Origin: Nelumbo lutea
Lineage: Eukaryota > Streptophyta > Magnoliopsida > Proteales > Nelumbonaceae
Reading direction: 5' to 3'
Length of the DNA stretch: 64,000 nt
NCBI GenBank assembly: GCA_022828595.1
Contig: JAKGHH010000002.1
Span: forward strand, 106,389,254-106,453,253
The translations under genes and the position numbers were made by a program. Below, piece after piece: positions 10,600 through 22,081 of the stretch (the stretch's first letter is position 1; each line of letters starts with the position of its first letter). The notes under the pieces are model-generated. The model was not told the origin of the DNA and ran no database searches. It saw nothing but the letters and a program-made list of their open reading frames with translations.

Positions 10600-11260
10600 G
10601 AGCTCAAGGTTCGCCCGAACTGGGGCTCTCGGGCTCAACCGGCCCAGGGGCTTCGAGGCTGAATGTGCACTCGGTGATAAAATCTGCCAAGGCTTGGGCC
10701 TTAATGGCAGTCTGTGGCTTATACTGGAGGTCGTACTCGCTGAGCTCGATGGCCCACTTCGTCAGCCAACCGGAAAACTCGGGCTTGAGTAATACTTGTC
10801 TCAGAGGTTTGTCAGTCAAGACAACGACGGTGTGAGCCTAGAAATATGGGCGGAGTTTCCGAGCTGCAATCACTAGTGCGTACGCTAGCTTTTCTATCTG
10901 CGGGTATCTCATCTCTACTCCCTGTAGAATTTTACTAACATAATAGACGGGCCGCTGGACCCGATCTACTTCCTTTATTAGTACCAAACTGACCACCTCA
11001 TCGCTCGCCAAGAGGTACAGTTCTAAGACTTTGCCCTCCTCGGGCCTGGCTAAGGTCGGCACAGTAACGAGGTAGGTCTATAGCTCGTCGAATGCGAGCT
11101 GACAATCTCGGATCCATTCGAACCCTTTGCCTTTGATTGCCTTAAAGAAAGGCAGACAGTGGTCTGCCGATTGGACATGAAGCGGCTGAGGGCGGCTATG
11201 CGGCCGTTTAGCCTCTGAACCTCTTTTACTTTTCGGGGTGATCTCATATCTAGGATGGCC
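10600..11260 (-). pseudogene. Reverse-transcriptase-linked RNase H of element A
   Basis: Follows the RT directly. Recognisable blocks are LNGRIAALSRFMS, ELYLLASDEVV, VQRPVYYVSK, YPQIEKLAYALV, VLTDKPLRQVL and LSEYDLQY. This is the RNase H-like domain that degrades the RNA of the RNA/DNA hybrid. Frameshifts and a stop after KLRPYF break it into pieces. Confidence 0.75.
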
Positions 11261-12031
11261 TTTATTTTGTCCGAATTGGCCTCAATACCTCGCCGGTTGA
11301 CAATGTACCCTAGAAACTTACTCGAAGTGACACTGAAGACACTTGTTTGGGTTTAGTCTCATGCTATATTGATGCAAAATTTGGAAGACAGAATCTAAGT
11401 CTTTTGTTAATTCCTGCGAGAACTGCGTTTTGACGACCATGTCGTCTACATAACATTCTATTTTCGTGCCAATTAAGGGCCGAAAAAGCTTATTTACAAG
11501 TCTTTGGAAGGTTGCCCCAGCATTCTTTAGTCCGAAGGGCATGACCTTGTAACAGTACAGGCCGAACTCGGTTATGAAGCTGGTTTTTTCCTCATCGGAC
11601 TGGTCCATCTTGATTTGGTTGTAGCCTGAGTAGGCGTCCAAGAAGCTTAGCAGCTCATGTCCCGAGGTCGCATCCACTAGGAGGTCAATTCGGGGTAGGG
11701 AGAAACAGTCTTTTGGGCAAGATCGGTTCAGGTCGGTGTAGTCGACGCACATGCGCCACTTGCCGTTTGCTTTTTTCACCAGCACTGGGTTGGCTACCCA
11801 GCTCGGGTAATGAACTTCCCTTATGAAGTCCGCTGCGAGGAGCTTTTCGACCTCTTCGTCGATCGCCCTCCAACACTCCGGGGCTAAGTTGCGTTTCTTC
11901 TGTCTAATGGGTCTGACTACAGGGTCAGTGTTAAGTTCGTGAGTTATAAGGTCAGGGTCAATACCGGGCATATCCGCCGCGAACCATGCAAAAATATCTA
12001 AATTTTGGAGTAAGAAACTCACTAGTTCCAT
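11250..12031 (-). pseudogene. Reverse transcriptase of element A
   Basis: The longest uninterrupted pol piece of the element. It shows the gypsy RT blocks in order: HYPSWVANPVLVKKANGKWR, CVDYTDLN, FLDAYSGYNQI, KTSFIT, MPFGLKNAGATFQRL and the catalytic YVDDMVVKT. The frame is lost just after NPNKC (about 11320). It copies the element RNA into DNA. Confidence 0.85.
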
Positions 12032-12139
12032 TCGTAGAGGCTCTTTGATGGAAGCACTGATCTGCAGCGTTCGTGCCGGATCTGTAGCCGAGGTCGGGAT
12101 CGCGACTGTTTCCTCAGTGGGTGAAGCTCATTCCTCGCC

Positions 12140-12926
12140 CTACTCCGTAGGCCGCTCCAGTTCGAGGTCGTCGGCTGCCTTGGTTTTTCCCTTCAGGGCG
12201 GCAACATAACATTTGCGGGACTCAAGCTGGTCGCCCTGCGCTACCCCCACACCGAAGTCCGTGGGGAACTTCATTGCTAGATAGTAGGTGGAGACCACTA
12301 CCCGCAGAACATGCATAATTGGCCGCCCTATTATGGCATTGTATGGGGAGGGGGTTGCGACCACCAGGAAATCGTGGTTGAGTCTTATCGTGCAAGGCCA
12401 TGTGCCGACTTCCACAGGTACTGTTATCTTCCCCATGGCCTAACTTCCTCTCCGCTGAAGCCACCAAAGGAATGTTTGTGGGCTTCAACTCACTTCTCTG
12501 CAACTGTAGTTGGTCGAACGCTGATTTGAAGAGGATGTCCGCCGAACTGCCTGAGTCCACAAGTATGCTCCGAACTTCAAAGTCGCTGATCCTTAGTTTT
12601 ATGATGAGCGCGTCATCATGGGGATAGTGGACACCTTGCGTGTCGTCTTCCGTGAAAAAGATTGGTTCTTCCGTCTTCGGCCTCTTTGGAGGGTTCTGTT
12701 CTTCTCGGGCTGTCTCATGAACTGATGTCCATGCTGTTGCCGAAGTGCAACCTGCTACCACCGAACCACCCACTATCACATGGATGGTTCCCTGAACTGG
12801 CCTCTCTTCTGAAGGAGGTCGCTGCAAGGCTTCGACCGGTCTGCTGCTGGACTCGGGGGCATCCTTTCCGTGCTCCCCTTGCCGACCTGCTTTATTATTA
12901 TTGTCATTTTGTACAAAATTTCTCAA
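12140..12926 (-). pseudogene. Aspartic protease region of element A
   Basis: A retroviral-type protease with the active-site motif ILVDSGSSADI (Asp near residue 124 of the open segment), preceded by a charged linker (PKRPKTEEPIFFTEDD). After a frameshift, the conserved downstream part (PSPYNAIIGRPIMH, then LAMKFPTDFGVG) follows in another frame at 12140-12436. The protease would cut the Gag-Pol polyprotein. Confidence 0.75.
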
Positions 12927-12929
12927 GTA

Positions 12930-14623
12930 TCCATGATGGATGAGTCCCTCTATCTCGTCCCGGAGATTATTACATTGTTCGGTACTATGATCGTGATCTC
13001 TATGAAAACTACAGTATAGGTTTTTATTTCTCTCGTTTGGATCACTCTTTAGGCGAGGTGGCTACTTTACGTAGGGAGCGTCCTTGATCGTCATCAAGAT
13101 CTCGGTCTGCCTTGCGTTCAACGGCGTGTAATCCATCCGAACGGCTAAGGGAGCTCAGGACGGCTGGCTTGGCTTAGCCTCTCGGGCATGGCTTCTTTTG
13201 TCACCCAGGTTGGAGGGCTCATCTTCTCTTTTCCTTTTCTCGACCCCGCTTTACGTTCTTTGGTTGATTTCTTCCTCTGTTCTCATGAACTTGTCCACGA
13301 GCTTGAGGAAATCGGCCACGGTTGCGGGCTGGCTGGCCACCATGTGCCATTTGAACTCCTTGTGCATTACCCCTCTCTTGGCCACGGCGAGTTGTACTAC
13401 GGGGTCTAATTGCGGTATCTGCAAGCATGCTTCATTGAACCGCTTGATGTAGCTCCAGATGGATTCCCCTTCCCTCTGGACTACCGTGAAGATACTTTCC
13501 TCGGTTCTGGGGCACCGCTTGCTGGTAACGAAGTGTGCGGTGAAGATCTGCACGAACTGGGCCTAACTTCTTATTGACCCGGGGCTAGATTCCGGTACCA
13601 GGTGCAGGCCACCCCCTTGAAGGTGGTGGTGAAGGCCATGCACATTCATGACTCGCTGGCCCTAGCGAGGTGCATTTGCGACCGGAAAGCATCGACGTGG
13701 TCGTTGGGGTCAAAGGACCCATCATACTTGTCCAAAGATGGAAGCTTGAAGTCTCTAGGCATGGGGATTGCCAGGAGTTCAGATGCGAGGGGGGAAGGAA
13801 CTGAGAGAATTGGGACAGTTTTTACCTCGTTCGAGCTCGTCTCTTCCTTGCCTCTAAGCTTAGGTAGGACACAGGTAGCAGTTCGGCGACTTCGTCGGCG
13901 CCTTCGTTGAGCGGGCCTGGTGCTGGCACTGCTGGCCTCCGTGTTGCCGAGCTCGATAAGCCCAGAATGTTGGTCTGCTACCTGGGCGCTGAACCGGTTC
14001 TCCGTGAGTGGGAACTCAGGCTTTGATCACTGAAGTGCTGACTTTGTGGGCGAGGTTCTCGACCCACTTGCGAGCTGTGAGGCGGGGGTAACTTTTCTTT
14101 GCTTTCGGCCTGGGGATGAGGCCTGACTATTAGGGGGGTTCTGTAGTTGGGAAGCTTTTCCTCAGTGAGGGCATCCACCTTGAGGGGAGGTCTTAACCGG
14201 CTTTAGAATAGGGTGCCGGGGGGGAAGCAGTGACTGGTTTAGGGGTAGCTGAGGGAATTGCTGCTGATAATGGTGTTGGGAGAGGTAGTGTAGTACCTGG
14301 TGCTGCTAGAGTTGATGCTGTTGGAATTGTTGCATTTGGGCTTGCATTGCCTGCATGCATTGCATTAGGTTGTCCATCTAGTTCTGGCGGGTCGCCAGTG
14401 GGACAATAGTTGGTTCAGCGAAGGTTGCTTCGATAGGGAGTGGAAGAGGGGTGTTCAATGTAGGAAGGTTCAGGGGTGCCACTGCTTGTGGCGCATTCAA
14501 ACTGGGGATCCCATCCACTGAAAGAGGGATGGTGAACTGCCCGATGCACACCAAGGGAACTTGGAGTTGCTCCCCGGTGGTGGTCGTTTCTGTGCCACGT
14601 CCGGCATTGTTGGAGGAAGCCAT
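12930..14623 (-). pseudogene. Gag of element A
   Basis: The start codon is the ATG at 14621-14623 (MASSNNAGRG); element C begins gag with the near-identical MASSSNIGRS. The central capsid-like block lies around 13251-13800 (HFVTSKRCPRTEES, QREGES, WSYIKRFNEACLQI, MHKEFKWHM, LKLVDKFM). Several stops and frameshifts split it, among them a TAG for Trp near 13565. No clear zinc knuckle was seen. Gag would form the particle that carries the RNA. Confidence 0.7.
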
Positions 14624-14698
14624 GGGTGTTGGAGTTTTTTGGAAGAAGAGTAGGTAAGAGGGGTAAGAGAGATTTAGAGGGAGACTTTTATAAGCATT

Positions 14699-14716
14699 CC
14701 CACAGACGACACCAAC
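14699..14716 (-). other. Primer-binding site of element A
   Basis: Directly inside the 5' LTR on minus: TTGGTGTCGTCTGTGGG after one spacer base. The equivalent of element C (57760-57776) reads TTGTTATCGTCTATGGG. The tRNA species is not certain from sequence alone. Confidence 0.55.
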
Positions 14717-15552
14717 TGATGGTGCACAATCCGGCCGGTCTTAGCTATCAACGATCTTGTCTCTAATTGGAGCAATGGGGAGCCTGAAACGGAGAAGATG
14801 AGGGAACACCGGGGGGAATCCGGTGAGATAACTCCGAAGCTTAAGTTAGTATTCTCTCAAAGGCAAGATAAAGACCAGATGACGCAAAGTTCACATACCT
14901 TATTGTTGGGGGTAGGGGGCCTTTTATAACCACTTCGCGAACTCACTCCGAGGCCTCTGTCAAGTCGGGTATGATTACTTCTGTGTTTCTGCCAGTTCGG
15001 GTGTCATCATTTCTACTGGGATAGAACCGCCACTGCTCCTTGTCGGAGCCATTTCTGTAACTGGAGATGGCGGTGTTAGGTGGCAGTGGCAGGTGGCCAT
15101 TGAAGTGTGGCCGTCAAGCGTTAGATCCCAAGTCAGTCAGGTGCGCCGCCCTTGGATACGAACTTCCTCGGTGTCAGTCATGGTACAGTTTGCTCAGTTG
15201 GGCGTCTTGGAGGCGAAGTGCTGGAGTGGTGAGCGAGGTGAAGTCTTGAATTCGGAGGTATGTCTTGAACTGCCATAGGGCAGGCCAGTTCGGTGAGGTG
15301 TCCCAAACTGTTATAAGGCAGTCCAGTTCGGTGAGGTGTGTTCCGAACTGCCATAGGGCAGGCCAATTTGGGTTTTGCTTGGGGCCTAAGGGAGAGCTTG
15401 GGTTCCCAGTAGTGAGTTCGGGCTCCTAGTAGGGAGTTCGGACTGTTGGTTCATCCCTTTGATGCTCGCGCCTTAGGCGTACTGTTGTGCCGAACTGTTG
15501 CCTTTGCTACGTGTTGCGTAACTACAGGGTCGGGCCAAATCTTCCTTCATCA
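14717..15552 (-). repeat. 5' LTR of element A
   Basis: 836 bp, pairing with 5040-5936. It carries TATAAAAGG on minus at 14930-14938, the likely start region of the element transcript. Its outer end lies against the PGIP2 signal-peptide sequence. Confidence 0.85.
14930..14938 (-). promoter_or_regulatory. TATA box in the 5' LTR of element A
   Basis: TATAAAAGG on minus, present in both LTRs of this element. Transcription from it would run away from the PGIP2 body. Confidence 0.55.
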
Positions 15553-16538
15553 CACTCCGTCTTGTGCTTCTCTCTGTCTTCCTGGTCTCGTCCTCTTTCC
15601 CGTCTCCCACTCTCTCCGCCTCATCCGTTCGTTGTAACCCTAGCGATAAAAGAGTCCTCAAAATCAAGAAATCCCTCAACAACCCTCGAGCACTTATCTC
15701 TTGGAGCCCCAACACCAATTGCTGTGATTGGCTGGGCGTGATCTGCGACCTCCAAACGAACCGCGTCACTACACTTAGATTCTCTGGTATCAGCATCCCA
15801 GGCCAAATCCCGGCTGCCATCGGTGATCTTCCATATCTCGACACCCTCGATTTCCTAAATGTTGCCGATCTTACCGGCCCCATCCCCTACTCCATCACAA
15901 AACTTCAAAACCTGAGAATGTTAAGTACTTTGGCGACCAAAATCTCTGGCCCCATCCCAGAATTCCTTCACCAACTGAAGAACCTTTGGTTACTTGATCT
16001 ATCGTACGGCAATTTCTCTGGTCCAATTCCAGCTTCCTTAGCAAATCTGCCCAAACTTCTTGAACTAGGAGGTAATAAATTGACCGGAAACATTCCTGAC
16101 TCACTTTGGGCATCCCAAAATCGCTTCGTTGTATTGGACCTTTCCCAGAACCAGCTTTCTGGTAAAATTCCCAAATCGTTAAGCCATTTCAATGCCGATT
16201 CAATCAATCTTAGAATTAACAAGTTTACAGGAGATGCATCGGCGTTGTTCAAAACAAACGGAACGTTGTCGCATCAGGACCTGTCATGGAATGAGTTCGA
16301 CTTTGATCTCTCCAGGGTGAAGCTTCCCGAGAGCCTACAAGATATGGACTTATCGCATAACCGGATCAGAGGGAGTATTCCCGAGGAGATCACAGGATTG
16401 AATTTGTATTGGCTAAAAGTAAGCTATAATCGACTGTGCGGAGAGATACCATTTGGCGGGAAGGTGCAGGAGTTTGGTGCAGACTCTTTCTTCCATAACC
16501 GCTGTCTGTGTGGTCAGCCACTCCCCAAGTGCAAGTAG
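15551..16538 (+). pseudogene. PGIP: PGIP2, main body
   Basis: Open from the right edge of element A to the stop after PLPKCK. It starts inside the signal peptide (LRLVLLSVFLVSSSF) with no ATG in frame. Then come the LRRNT cap (Cys in VRCNPSDKR, the CC pair in NTNCCDW, Cys in VICDL), about ten LRRs (such as LTGPIPYSITKLQNL and LSGPIPASLANL variants) and the C-terminal cap (NRLCGEIPFGG, HNRCLCGQPLPKCK). All eight family cysteines are present. Joined to the piece at 5026 it would give about 330 residues, the normal PGIP size. I see no lesion other than the insertion. As it stands the body is cut off from promoter and start codon, so it is unlikely to make secreted protein. Confidence 0.9.
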
Positions 16539-16541
16539 TCG

Positions 16542-17160
16542 GTTCATCGTGGGTGGCGTGGCAAGCCGGCAACGTAATGGGCTTTGTTGGTAGGGAAAAA
16601 AATGGTTGCAGGTCAATGTACTTTGTCCATCGAGTCATGATACTTTTCTCCATGAACCCATTTACATATTCTTTTCGTCAACCCTGCTTGTGATTAAAAA
16701 CAATAACTTGTTAATTGTCGCAAGATATTACAATTGAAGGAATTTTAGAAGACTCTCTAGGATCAACACTTTGTTTTGGCCCAGTGCTGTTCTACCACGT
16801 ACGTTTCAAAAAACGATTTAGAAGACAAAATTGGTGGGCCTTGGATTGCATATAAAACAATGATGCGCATGTTTTATTTTTGTTTTCAGGTTAGAGATTT
16901 TGGCTGGTAGTGCAATTTTAATTTCAGTAGCACAAATGCATGGAAGTGCAAATGAAAAAAAGCTGTAAATTCTCGTTTAATTTTGTTCTGGTTTAACTTT
17001 ATTTTGGTTTATGTCTTAATTTACTTTATTTGTAAAAAAGTAATTATTACCAAATCAAAAATGTATTTTCTACACTTTTGTATTTTATAAAGATAGCATT
17101 ACTGTACTTATTTTTTGGATACAATTTTGCGTTCTTTTGATAATTAACTTTTTGAACAAA
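16542..17160. other. 3' flank of PGIP2
   Basis: No gene. The stretch 16925-17010 (GCACAAATGCATGGAAGTGC and following) resembles, at perhaps two thirds identity, 36965-37050 downstream of PGIP3. The shared part may be an old duplicated flank or an old MITE. Confidence 0.4.
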
Positions 17161-17168
17161 GTTAAAGC

Positions 17169-17350
17169 TAGGGGTGATCATGTGTTGGGCCCAGACCAGG
17201 CTATGCACTTTTGGTAACTACTATAGCTTAGGCCCGGGCTCGGACTGATCTGAGGTTTTGGGCCTGAAACATAATCCCTAGCCCAAGTCTATACGGGCCT
17301 GGACCGGGCCAGGCCTGATTCTGAGCCAATGTCACCCATATATAAAACAT

Positions 17351-17399
<49 letters not shown>

Positions 17400-17614
17400 T
17401 GACATAACATGCATATAAACTTATGTTATACATTATATAATATAAATATTACATATAATATAAATTACACATGTCATGTTATAATATTTATATATAAAAT
17501 ATAATATAATGTAAAATAACATGTATATATATGTATACATTTTACACAAAATGTGTATGTTTAACTATATGCGGGCTGAGTCGGTCTCGGAATGGGCTGA
17601 AATAATCACCCCTA
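17169..17614. mobile_element. hAT-type MITE (446 bp)
   Basis: Flanked by GTTAAAGC (17161-17168) and GTTAAGGC (17615-17622), an 8-bp duplication with one mismatch. The ends are TAGGGGTGATCA and TAATCACCCCTA. The inside is GC-rich near the ends (gggcccgggct-like) and holds a long TA microsatellite at about 17366-17396. Confidence 0.8.
17366..17396. repeat. (TA)n microsatellite
   Basis: About fifteen TA units, inside the MITE 17169-17614. Confidence 0.9.
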
Positions 17615-17622
17615 GTTAAGGC

Positions 17623-18012
17623 ATTGGAGCATAAGATAGTTGGAGCATTTAATGATGGCCCACATTTTGCACCAATTTCAAACAAACATGATGAGTGCAA
17701 AAACGGTTTAAAATGTGAACTGTGTTTGCATTCATAGAACGAAAAAAGGGTAAACATGCAATGTACATATTTGCGTTTGCATTGCAACCAAACGCAACCC
17801 AAACAACATAAGATTAAAGTTAAAACAAGAAAACGATCATGATTTACACTCAAATCATTAGCACTGCCATAATTTTGCACCAGTGTAAATTCATTTGCAT
17901 TGCAACTGTCTTAGGGTGAAAATTTTTCAGGCTTTAATTTTCTAATTAATTTAGAAACTAGACCATATTATTAATAATGTATTTATTAATATATGTAATA
18001 TATAATACATAT
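17623..18012. other. Spacer between MITEs
   Basis: No gene. It contains repeated TTTGCATTGCAAC motifs (about 17768 and 17892), possibly from an older nested element. Confidence 0.4.
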
Positions 18013-18020
18013 GTTTAAAC

Positions 18021-18529
18021 CAGTGTTTTCAACCCGCCATTTGTGCGGTCTATTGAACTGTTCAAACTGTCTTCTGTTCGAGATTCCATGCCCAGTCTTA
18101 GTAAAACTTAACGGATAATAAAAAATAGTTGACTTGGTCAAAACAATTCGATCCAAACGATTGGACCATTAATCCATTTGACCCGGTGATCGGGTTACTC
18201 TAATGTCTAATTGAGGTTATTTTTTTATATTTTGGGTAACTTTTCGAGATCTATGTGTTGCAAAGCATTGTGCTCCGCTATTTTTGTCAAAAAAAAATTG
18301 GCCTCAAATTGTATTTTTTTTTATATTTTTTATAAATAAAAACTTTAAAACTGAAGTAAAAAAGATTAATTAGATATAAAATAATACATATATTATATGC
18401 GGAACATAGTTATACATTATTAATTGATAAAATACATGTCTATACATACCTATACACACAAATATATATGGTGAACCATGACCCAGAGGCAAAAACGGTT
18501 TAGGATCTAGGTTGGTTTTTAAAACATTG
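18021..18529. mobile_element. hAT-type MITE (509 bp)
   Basis: Flanked by GTTTAAAC (18013-18020) and GTCTAAAC (18530-18537). The ends are CAGTGTTTTCAA and, read inward from the right, CAATGTTTTAAAA. The flank ACATATGT is palindromic, so the exact duplication limits are slightly ambiguous. Same family as the MITEs at 1792 and 2520. Confidence 0.75.
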
Positions 18530-18737
18530 GTCTAAACATATGTATGTATTTATTCATTTAATATTTCATAAATTGTTGTTGCTTGTTTCAATTTTTAATT
18601 TATATTTGAGAAAGTGTGAACATAATTAATTTATATCATAGTAATAGATGGTATATACACTTTAACATTTCAATATAATATTTAAATTATATTTGTTATT
18701 TATTCAGGTATGCATCATGTTATTTGGGCTTTCTAAT

Positions 18738-19196
18738 TAGGGGTGCAACTTGGCCGGGCCAGCCCAAGTCCGAACCGGCCCAACCTAGACTTCAGGCCCA
18801 AGAAGTCGGATTTTTTTATTTTTCGGGCTGGGCTCAGGCATAGTCCTTAGGTAGCCCAAGCCCAGTATGGCTCAACTATATATATTTATACATATATGTG
18901 TATATATGTAAATGTTTCATATATATTTACATATATACATAAATATATGAATATATATTTACATAAATACATTTATATATGTATAATTTTAGAGTGGGTT
19001 CATTGACCAATCCAAGCCCGACCTGACCCCAAATCCAATCCAACCCAAGTGCATCAAATTGTAGGGTGGACTAGGCTTGGGTTGGGAAATTCGGGCTTGA
19101 CCTCAGGATTGAGCCGGATTGGGCTTTAAACCCAAATTTTAAGGCCAGGACTGGGTTGAACATAAACTCGGCCCCACCCGCCTGACTTGCACCCTA
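18738..19196. mobile_element. hAT-type MITE (459 bp)
   Basis: A perfect 8-bp target duplication TTTCTAAT (18730-18737 and 19197-19204). The ends are TAGGGGTGCAA and TTGCACCCTA. The inside carries gggccgggc-like and tccaacccaa-like stretches and AT repeats. It resembles the MITE at 17169 in its terminal motif. Confidence 0.85.
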
Positions 19197-19204
19197 TTTC
19201 TAAT

Positions 19205-20879
19205 TAAGCCTAATAGAGTAGCCCAAACTGGATTAAAAACTAGACCAAACGTAATACATTATTGGTTCTGTAATACAATGGTTTGATCTGATTTTATTTT
19301 TATTACTAGAAATGTTTGATTTGGTCTTAAATTTTTTTAAAAAATAATTTATTTGTTTCATCTGAAATTTTCTCTAAACGAAAACAAATATTTATTTCAA
19401 AGGAAAAAAGTACTTTCTCTGATTTGATAGATTTACCTTGTTTTTTTTTCTCATATATATATCTATTTATATTTGAACATGGATTAATGCCGGGAAAAGC
19501 AAATATTATTTTATAAATGTTCATTTTATTGCTACAATTAACCAATGTTTTATTTTGTTGTAGTGTCAGCATAGCAAAACCCCATCGCATTTGCATGATG
19601 AAACCGAAGAAAGTTTGTAATCAAAACACAGGAGAACAAGCCATGGTTTTTTATAATCCTGTGTTTGACATCAAGCACACAGACAAAGAAACCAAGGGAA
19701 ACCATATTCCATTTTCTTTAATCAGTAGCGTAATTACTTCTGCTATTATCTGTGAAGAAAACTTTTAATTTTGGTTTCCCATTTCCCAATTCTGTGACTG
19801 CTGTTACCACAACTGCTTGGAAGAAAGACAGTTCACAAGCAATTAGATAAGTTATATTAAAGGGACAGTTCCACTGAGAGAATCCTAAAGACAAAAATTC
19901 ATTAACTTGTTAATGGAAACAATTCTTCCAAATGGATTTACTAGCCCCTGCACCCAACAAAACCCAAACACCCCATGGAAAGTAAAAAGAACATGGAATA
20001 ATGGAAATGAGTAAGTTTTCTCCCCTTTACTTGTTGAACTCCACACCCAAGGTTATATTAGAACAATTTAACTTGGGACTCTGCAAATAAATGTGAAAGA
20101 AAATACAAAAACAGAGCATAATACAAGTAATCAAGATTTCAGATTATTGGTTTCTCCTCTTATTTGATAAGTTCTAGCCACATTCATACCTTGGGAACGG
20201 GTTTCAGTCATAATTTCCCATATTTCTTTGTTGTCTCCATCCACATGAAGTTGCGTTCAATATGTGGCTTTATTGAATTCACAGGCTGGAGATGGCCAAA
20301 TAATTCTCTTACATGCACTTTGAATGTGAAGAATCAGATTTCTCTGGTTTGGGATGATCCAATAATATACCCTAACTTTCCCATACCACCAAAATAGATG
20401 CAAATGGATTGGGACCACTCTAAGGAGTGTTTCAGGGTCCATCTTTCTTCTTTACTACTTTTTTCTCTCTTACTATGGCTCTCAAGGATCAAGCATGTAT
20501 TAAACCTGTTTAGAGAGGCTATTATTTTCTAAGAAAATAGGTCCTTTTCTTCAACTGATAGAAGAGTTTAAGATTTGAATAAACCAAAATTCTGATATTG
20601 CAAAAAATTCCCACAGAGTTGATTAACCTTTAAGCAGAAAATTCATAGAGAAAAAGAAAGAAAAGAAAAATAAAAAAAAAAGATGTAAGCAATGGCTGAT
20701 CACATGGTAGGAGGTTCTCAACTACATTAAAACAAATCAGCAGTATATTCTTTTGTTGTTAACATTGAAAGTTTTAGTGCCTATGACTAAGCAAAATCAT
20801 CCATTTGATTAGAAACAAATCTAAACATCTAGAAAATGTCATTAAAGTCCAATTAACCAACAATAATTCTGTCAAAACA
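19205..20879. other. Intergenic region, no gene recognised
   Basis: AT-rich. Short open frames occur at 19517-19768 and 20164-20397 but have no domain I recognise and no codon or start context that sets them apart from chance. Confidence 0.5.
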
Positions 20880-21490
20880 TTTAAGGCAATTAAGAGCAAA
20901 GGGTTCGAATGGACCTAAGACTGCCAGCTCGCGTTCGATGAGCTCAAGAAATACCTCGCTAGTGTGCCGACATTAACCCAGCCCGAGGAGGGCGATGTTT
21001 TAGAACTATACCTCTCGGTGAGCGACGAAGTGGTCAATGCGGTACTAATAAGGGAAGTAGATCGGGTCCAATGACCCATCTATTATGTTAGTAAAGTATT
21101 GCAGGGAGCAGAAATGAGATACCCGGATATGGAAAAGCTAGCATACGCACTGATAATCGCAGCTCGGAAGCTCCGCCTATACTTCCAAGCTCATACTGTT
21201 ATCGTCTTCACCGACAAACATCTGAGGCAAGTATTTCTTAAGCCCAAGGTCTCTGGTCGATTGACGAAGTGGGCCATTGAGCTCAGCGAGTACGACCTCC
21301 AGTACAAGCCGCGAACTACCATTAAGGCCCAATCCTTAGCAGATTTCATAGCTAAATGCACATTCAGCTCCGAAGTCCCTATGCCGGTTGAGCACAAGGC
21401 TCCAAGCTCGGGTGAGCCCGAAGCTCCCAGGTCGGTCGAGTCCGAACCCCGTGAGGTAGCAGCCAGTGTGGCATCTCTCCTAGCTCGGCC
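20880..21490 (+). pseudogene. RNase H of element B, first copy
   Basis: Blocks match the RT-linked RNase H of elements A and C: ELYLSVSDEVVNAVL, YYVSKVLQGAEMRYP, KLAYALIIAARKLRLYF, LRQVFLKPKVSG and LSEYDLQYKP. A TGA at about 21072-21074 stands where element A has CGG, between VQ and PVYYVSK. The same stop occurs in the second copy and in element C. Confidence 0.75.
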
Positions 21491-21978
21491 AACCACGATC
21501 TGGGATGAGGAGCCCTGGATCTTTCACATAGATGGCTCCTCGAACCAATAGGGCAGCGGAGCCGGAATAGTTCTACATGGCCCAAGCAGCACGAAACTGG
21601 AATACGCGCTACGCTTCGAGTTCGCGGCGTCTAACAATGAAGCAGAGTACAAGGCATTGATAGCTGGACTAACCCTAGCCAGAGAAGTAAAAGCAAAGCA
21701 CATTGTTATCTACAGCGACTCCCAGCTCGTGGTTAACCAGGTCACCGGCGAGTATGAAGCTCACGAGCCAACCATGATTGCCTACTTGACCAAATTTAGA
21801 GAGACCCTGCTCGACTTCCAATGACACTTCATTAGACAGATCCCTAGGTCAGAGAATGCTAAGGCCGACGCCCTGTCCAAGTTAGCCAGCACTAGCGACA
21901 TCACCATGAGAACCATGTACATAGAGGGCCTGTCTCGGCCTGGGGGGCAGAGGAGGTCGCTCCCATCATTCAAGTAGA
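21491..21978 (+). pseudogene. Second RNase H of element B, first copy
   Basis: Shows FHIDGSSNQ, then TAG (21549-21551), then GSGAGIVLHG, SNNEAEYKALIAGL, IYSDSQLVVNQV and ADALSKLAS. The TAG stands where element A has CAG and is shared with the second copy and element C. This copy keeps SDSQ, whereas copy 2 and element C read SNSQ, with the catalytic Asp changed to Asn. Confidence 0.7.
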
Positions 21979-22081
21979 GCTAACCTGGATTAACCTGCTC
22001 GTGAGCTGCTTGCTACACGGGACCCTCCCTGCAGATCACAATGCAGCCAGAAGGGTGCAGCGCCAAGCAGCTAAATAAGTC

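Larger units (their letters stand above)
5040..15552 (-). mobile_element. Element A: Ty3/gypsy LTR retrotransposon, Tat-like, inserted in PGIP2
   Basis: A 10.5-kb element read on minus: 5' LTR 14717-15552, gag, protease, reverse transcriptase, RNase H, a second RNase H, integrase, an opposite-strand gene, a polypurine tract, and 3' LTR 5040-5936. The LTRs begin TGATGG on plus and end CATCA. By eye the first 196 aligned LTR bases differ at about 12 sites, nearly all transitions. The flanking 5-mers directly outside these limits (CATTT and CACTC) are not identical, but CACAC overlaps both ends and restores the PGIP2 frame. All the element's genes carry stops or frameshifts, so it cannot move by itself. 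The two RNase H domains plus the antisense gene are known traits of the plant Tat lineage. The lineage call is inference. Confidence 0.85.

Noticed and set aside
15564..15566. GTG as start codon of the PGIP2 body
   Set aside because: Plant genes rarely start with GTG. The in-frame ATG beyond the retrotransposon, with a joining repeat, explains the missing start better.
19517..20397. Open frames of 77-83 residues
   Set aside because: Short, AT-rich and without a domain; the number is what chance gives in 1.7 kb.
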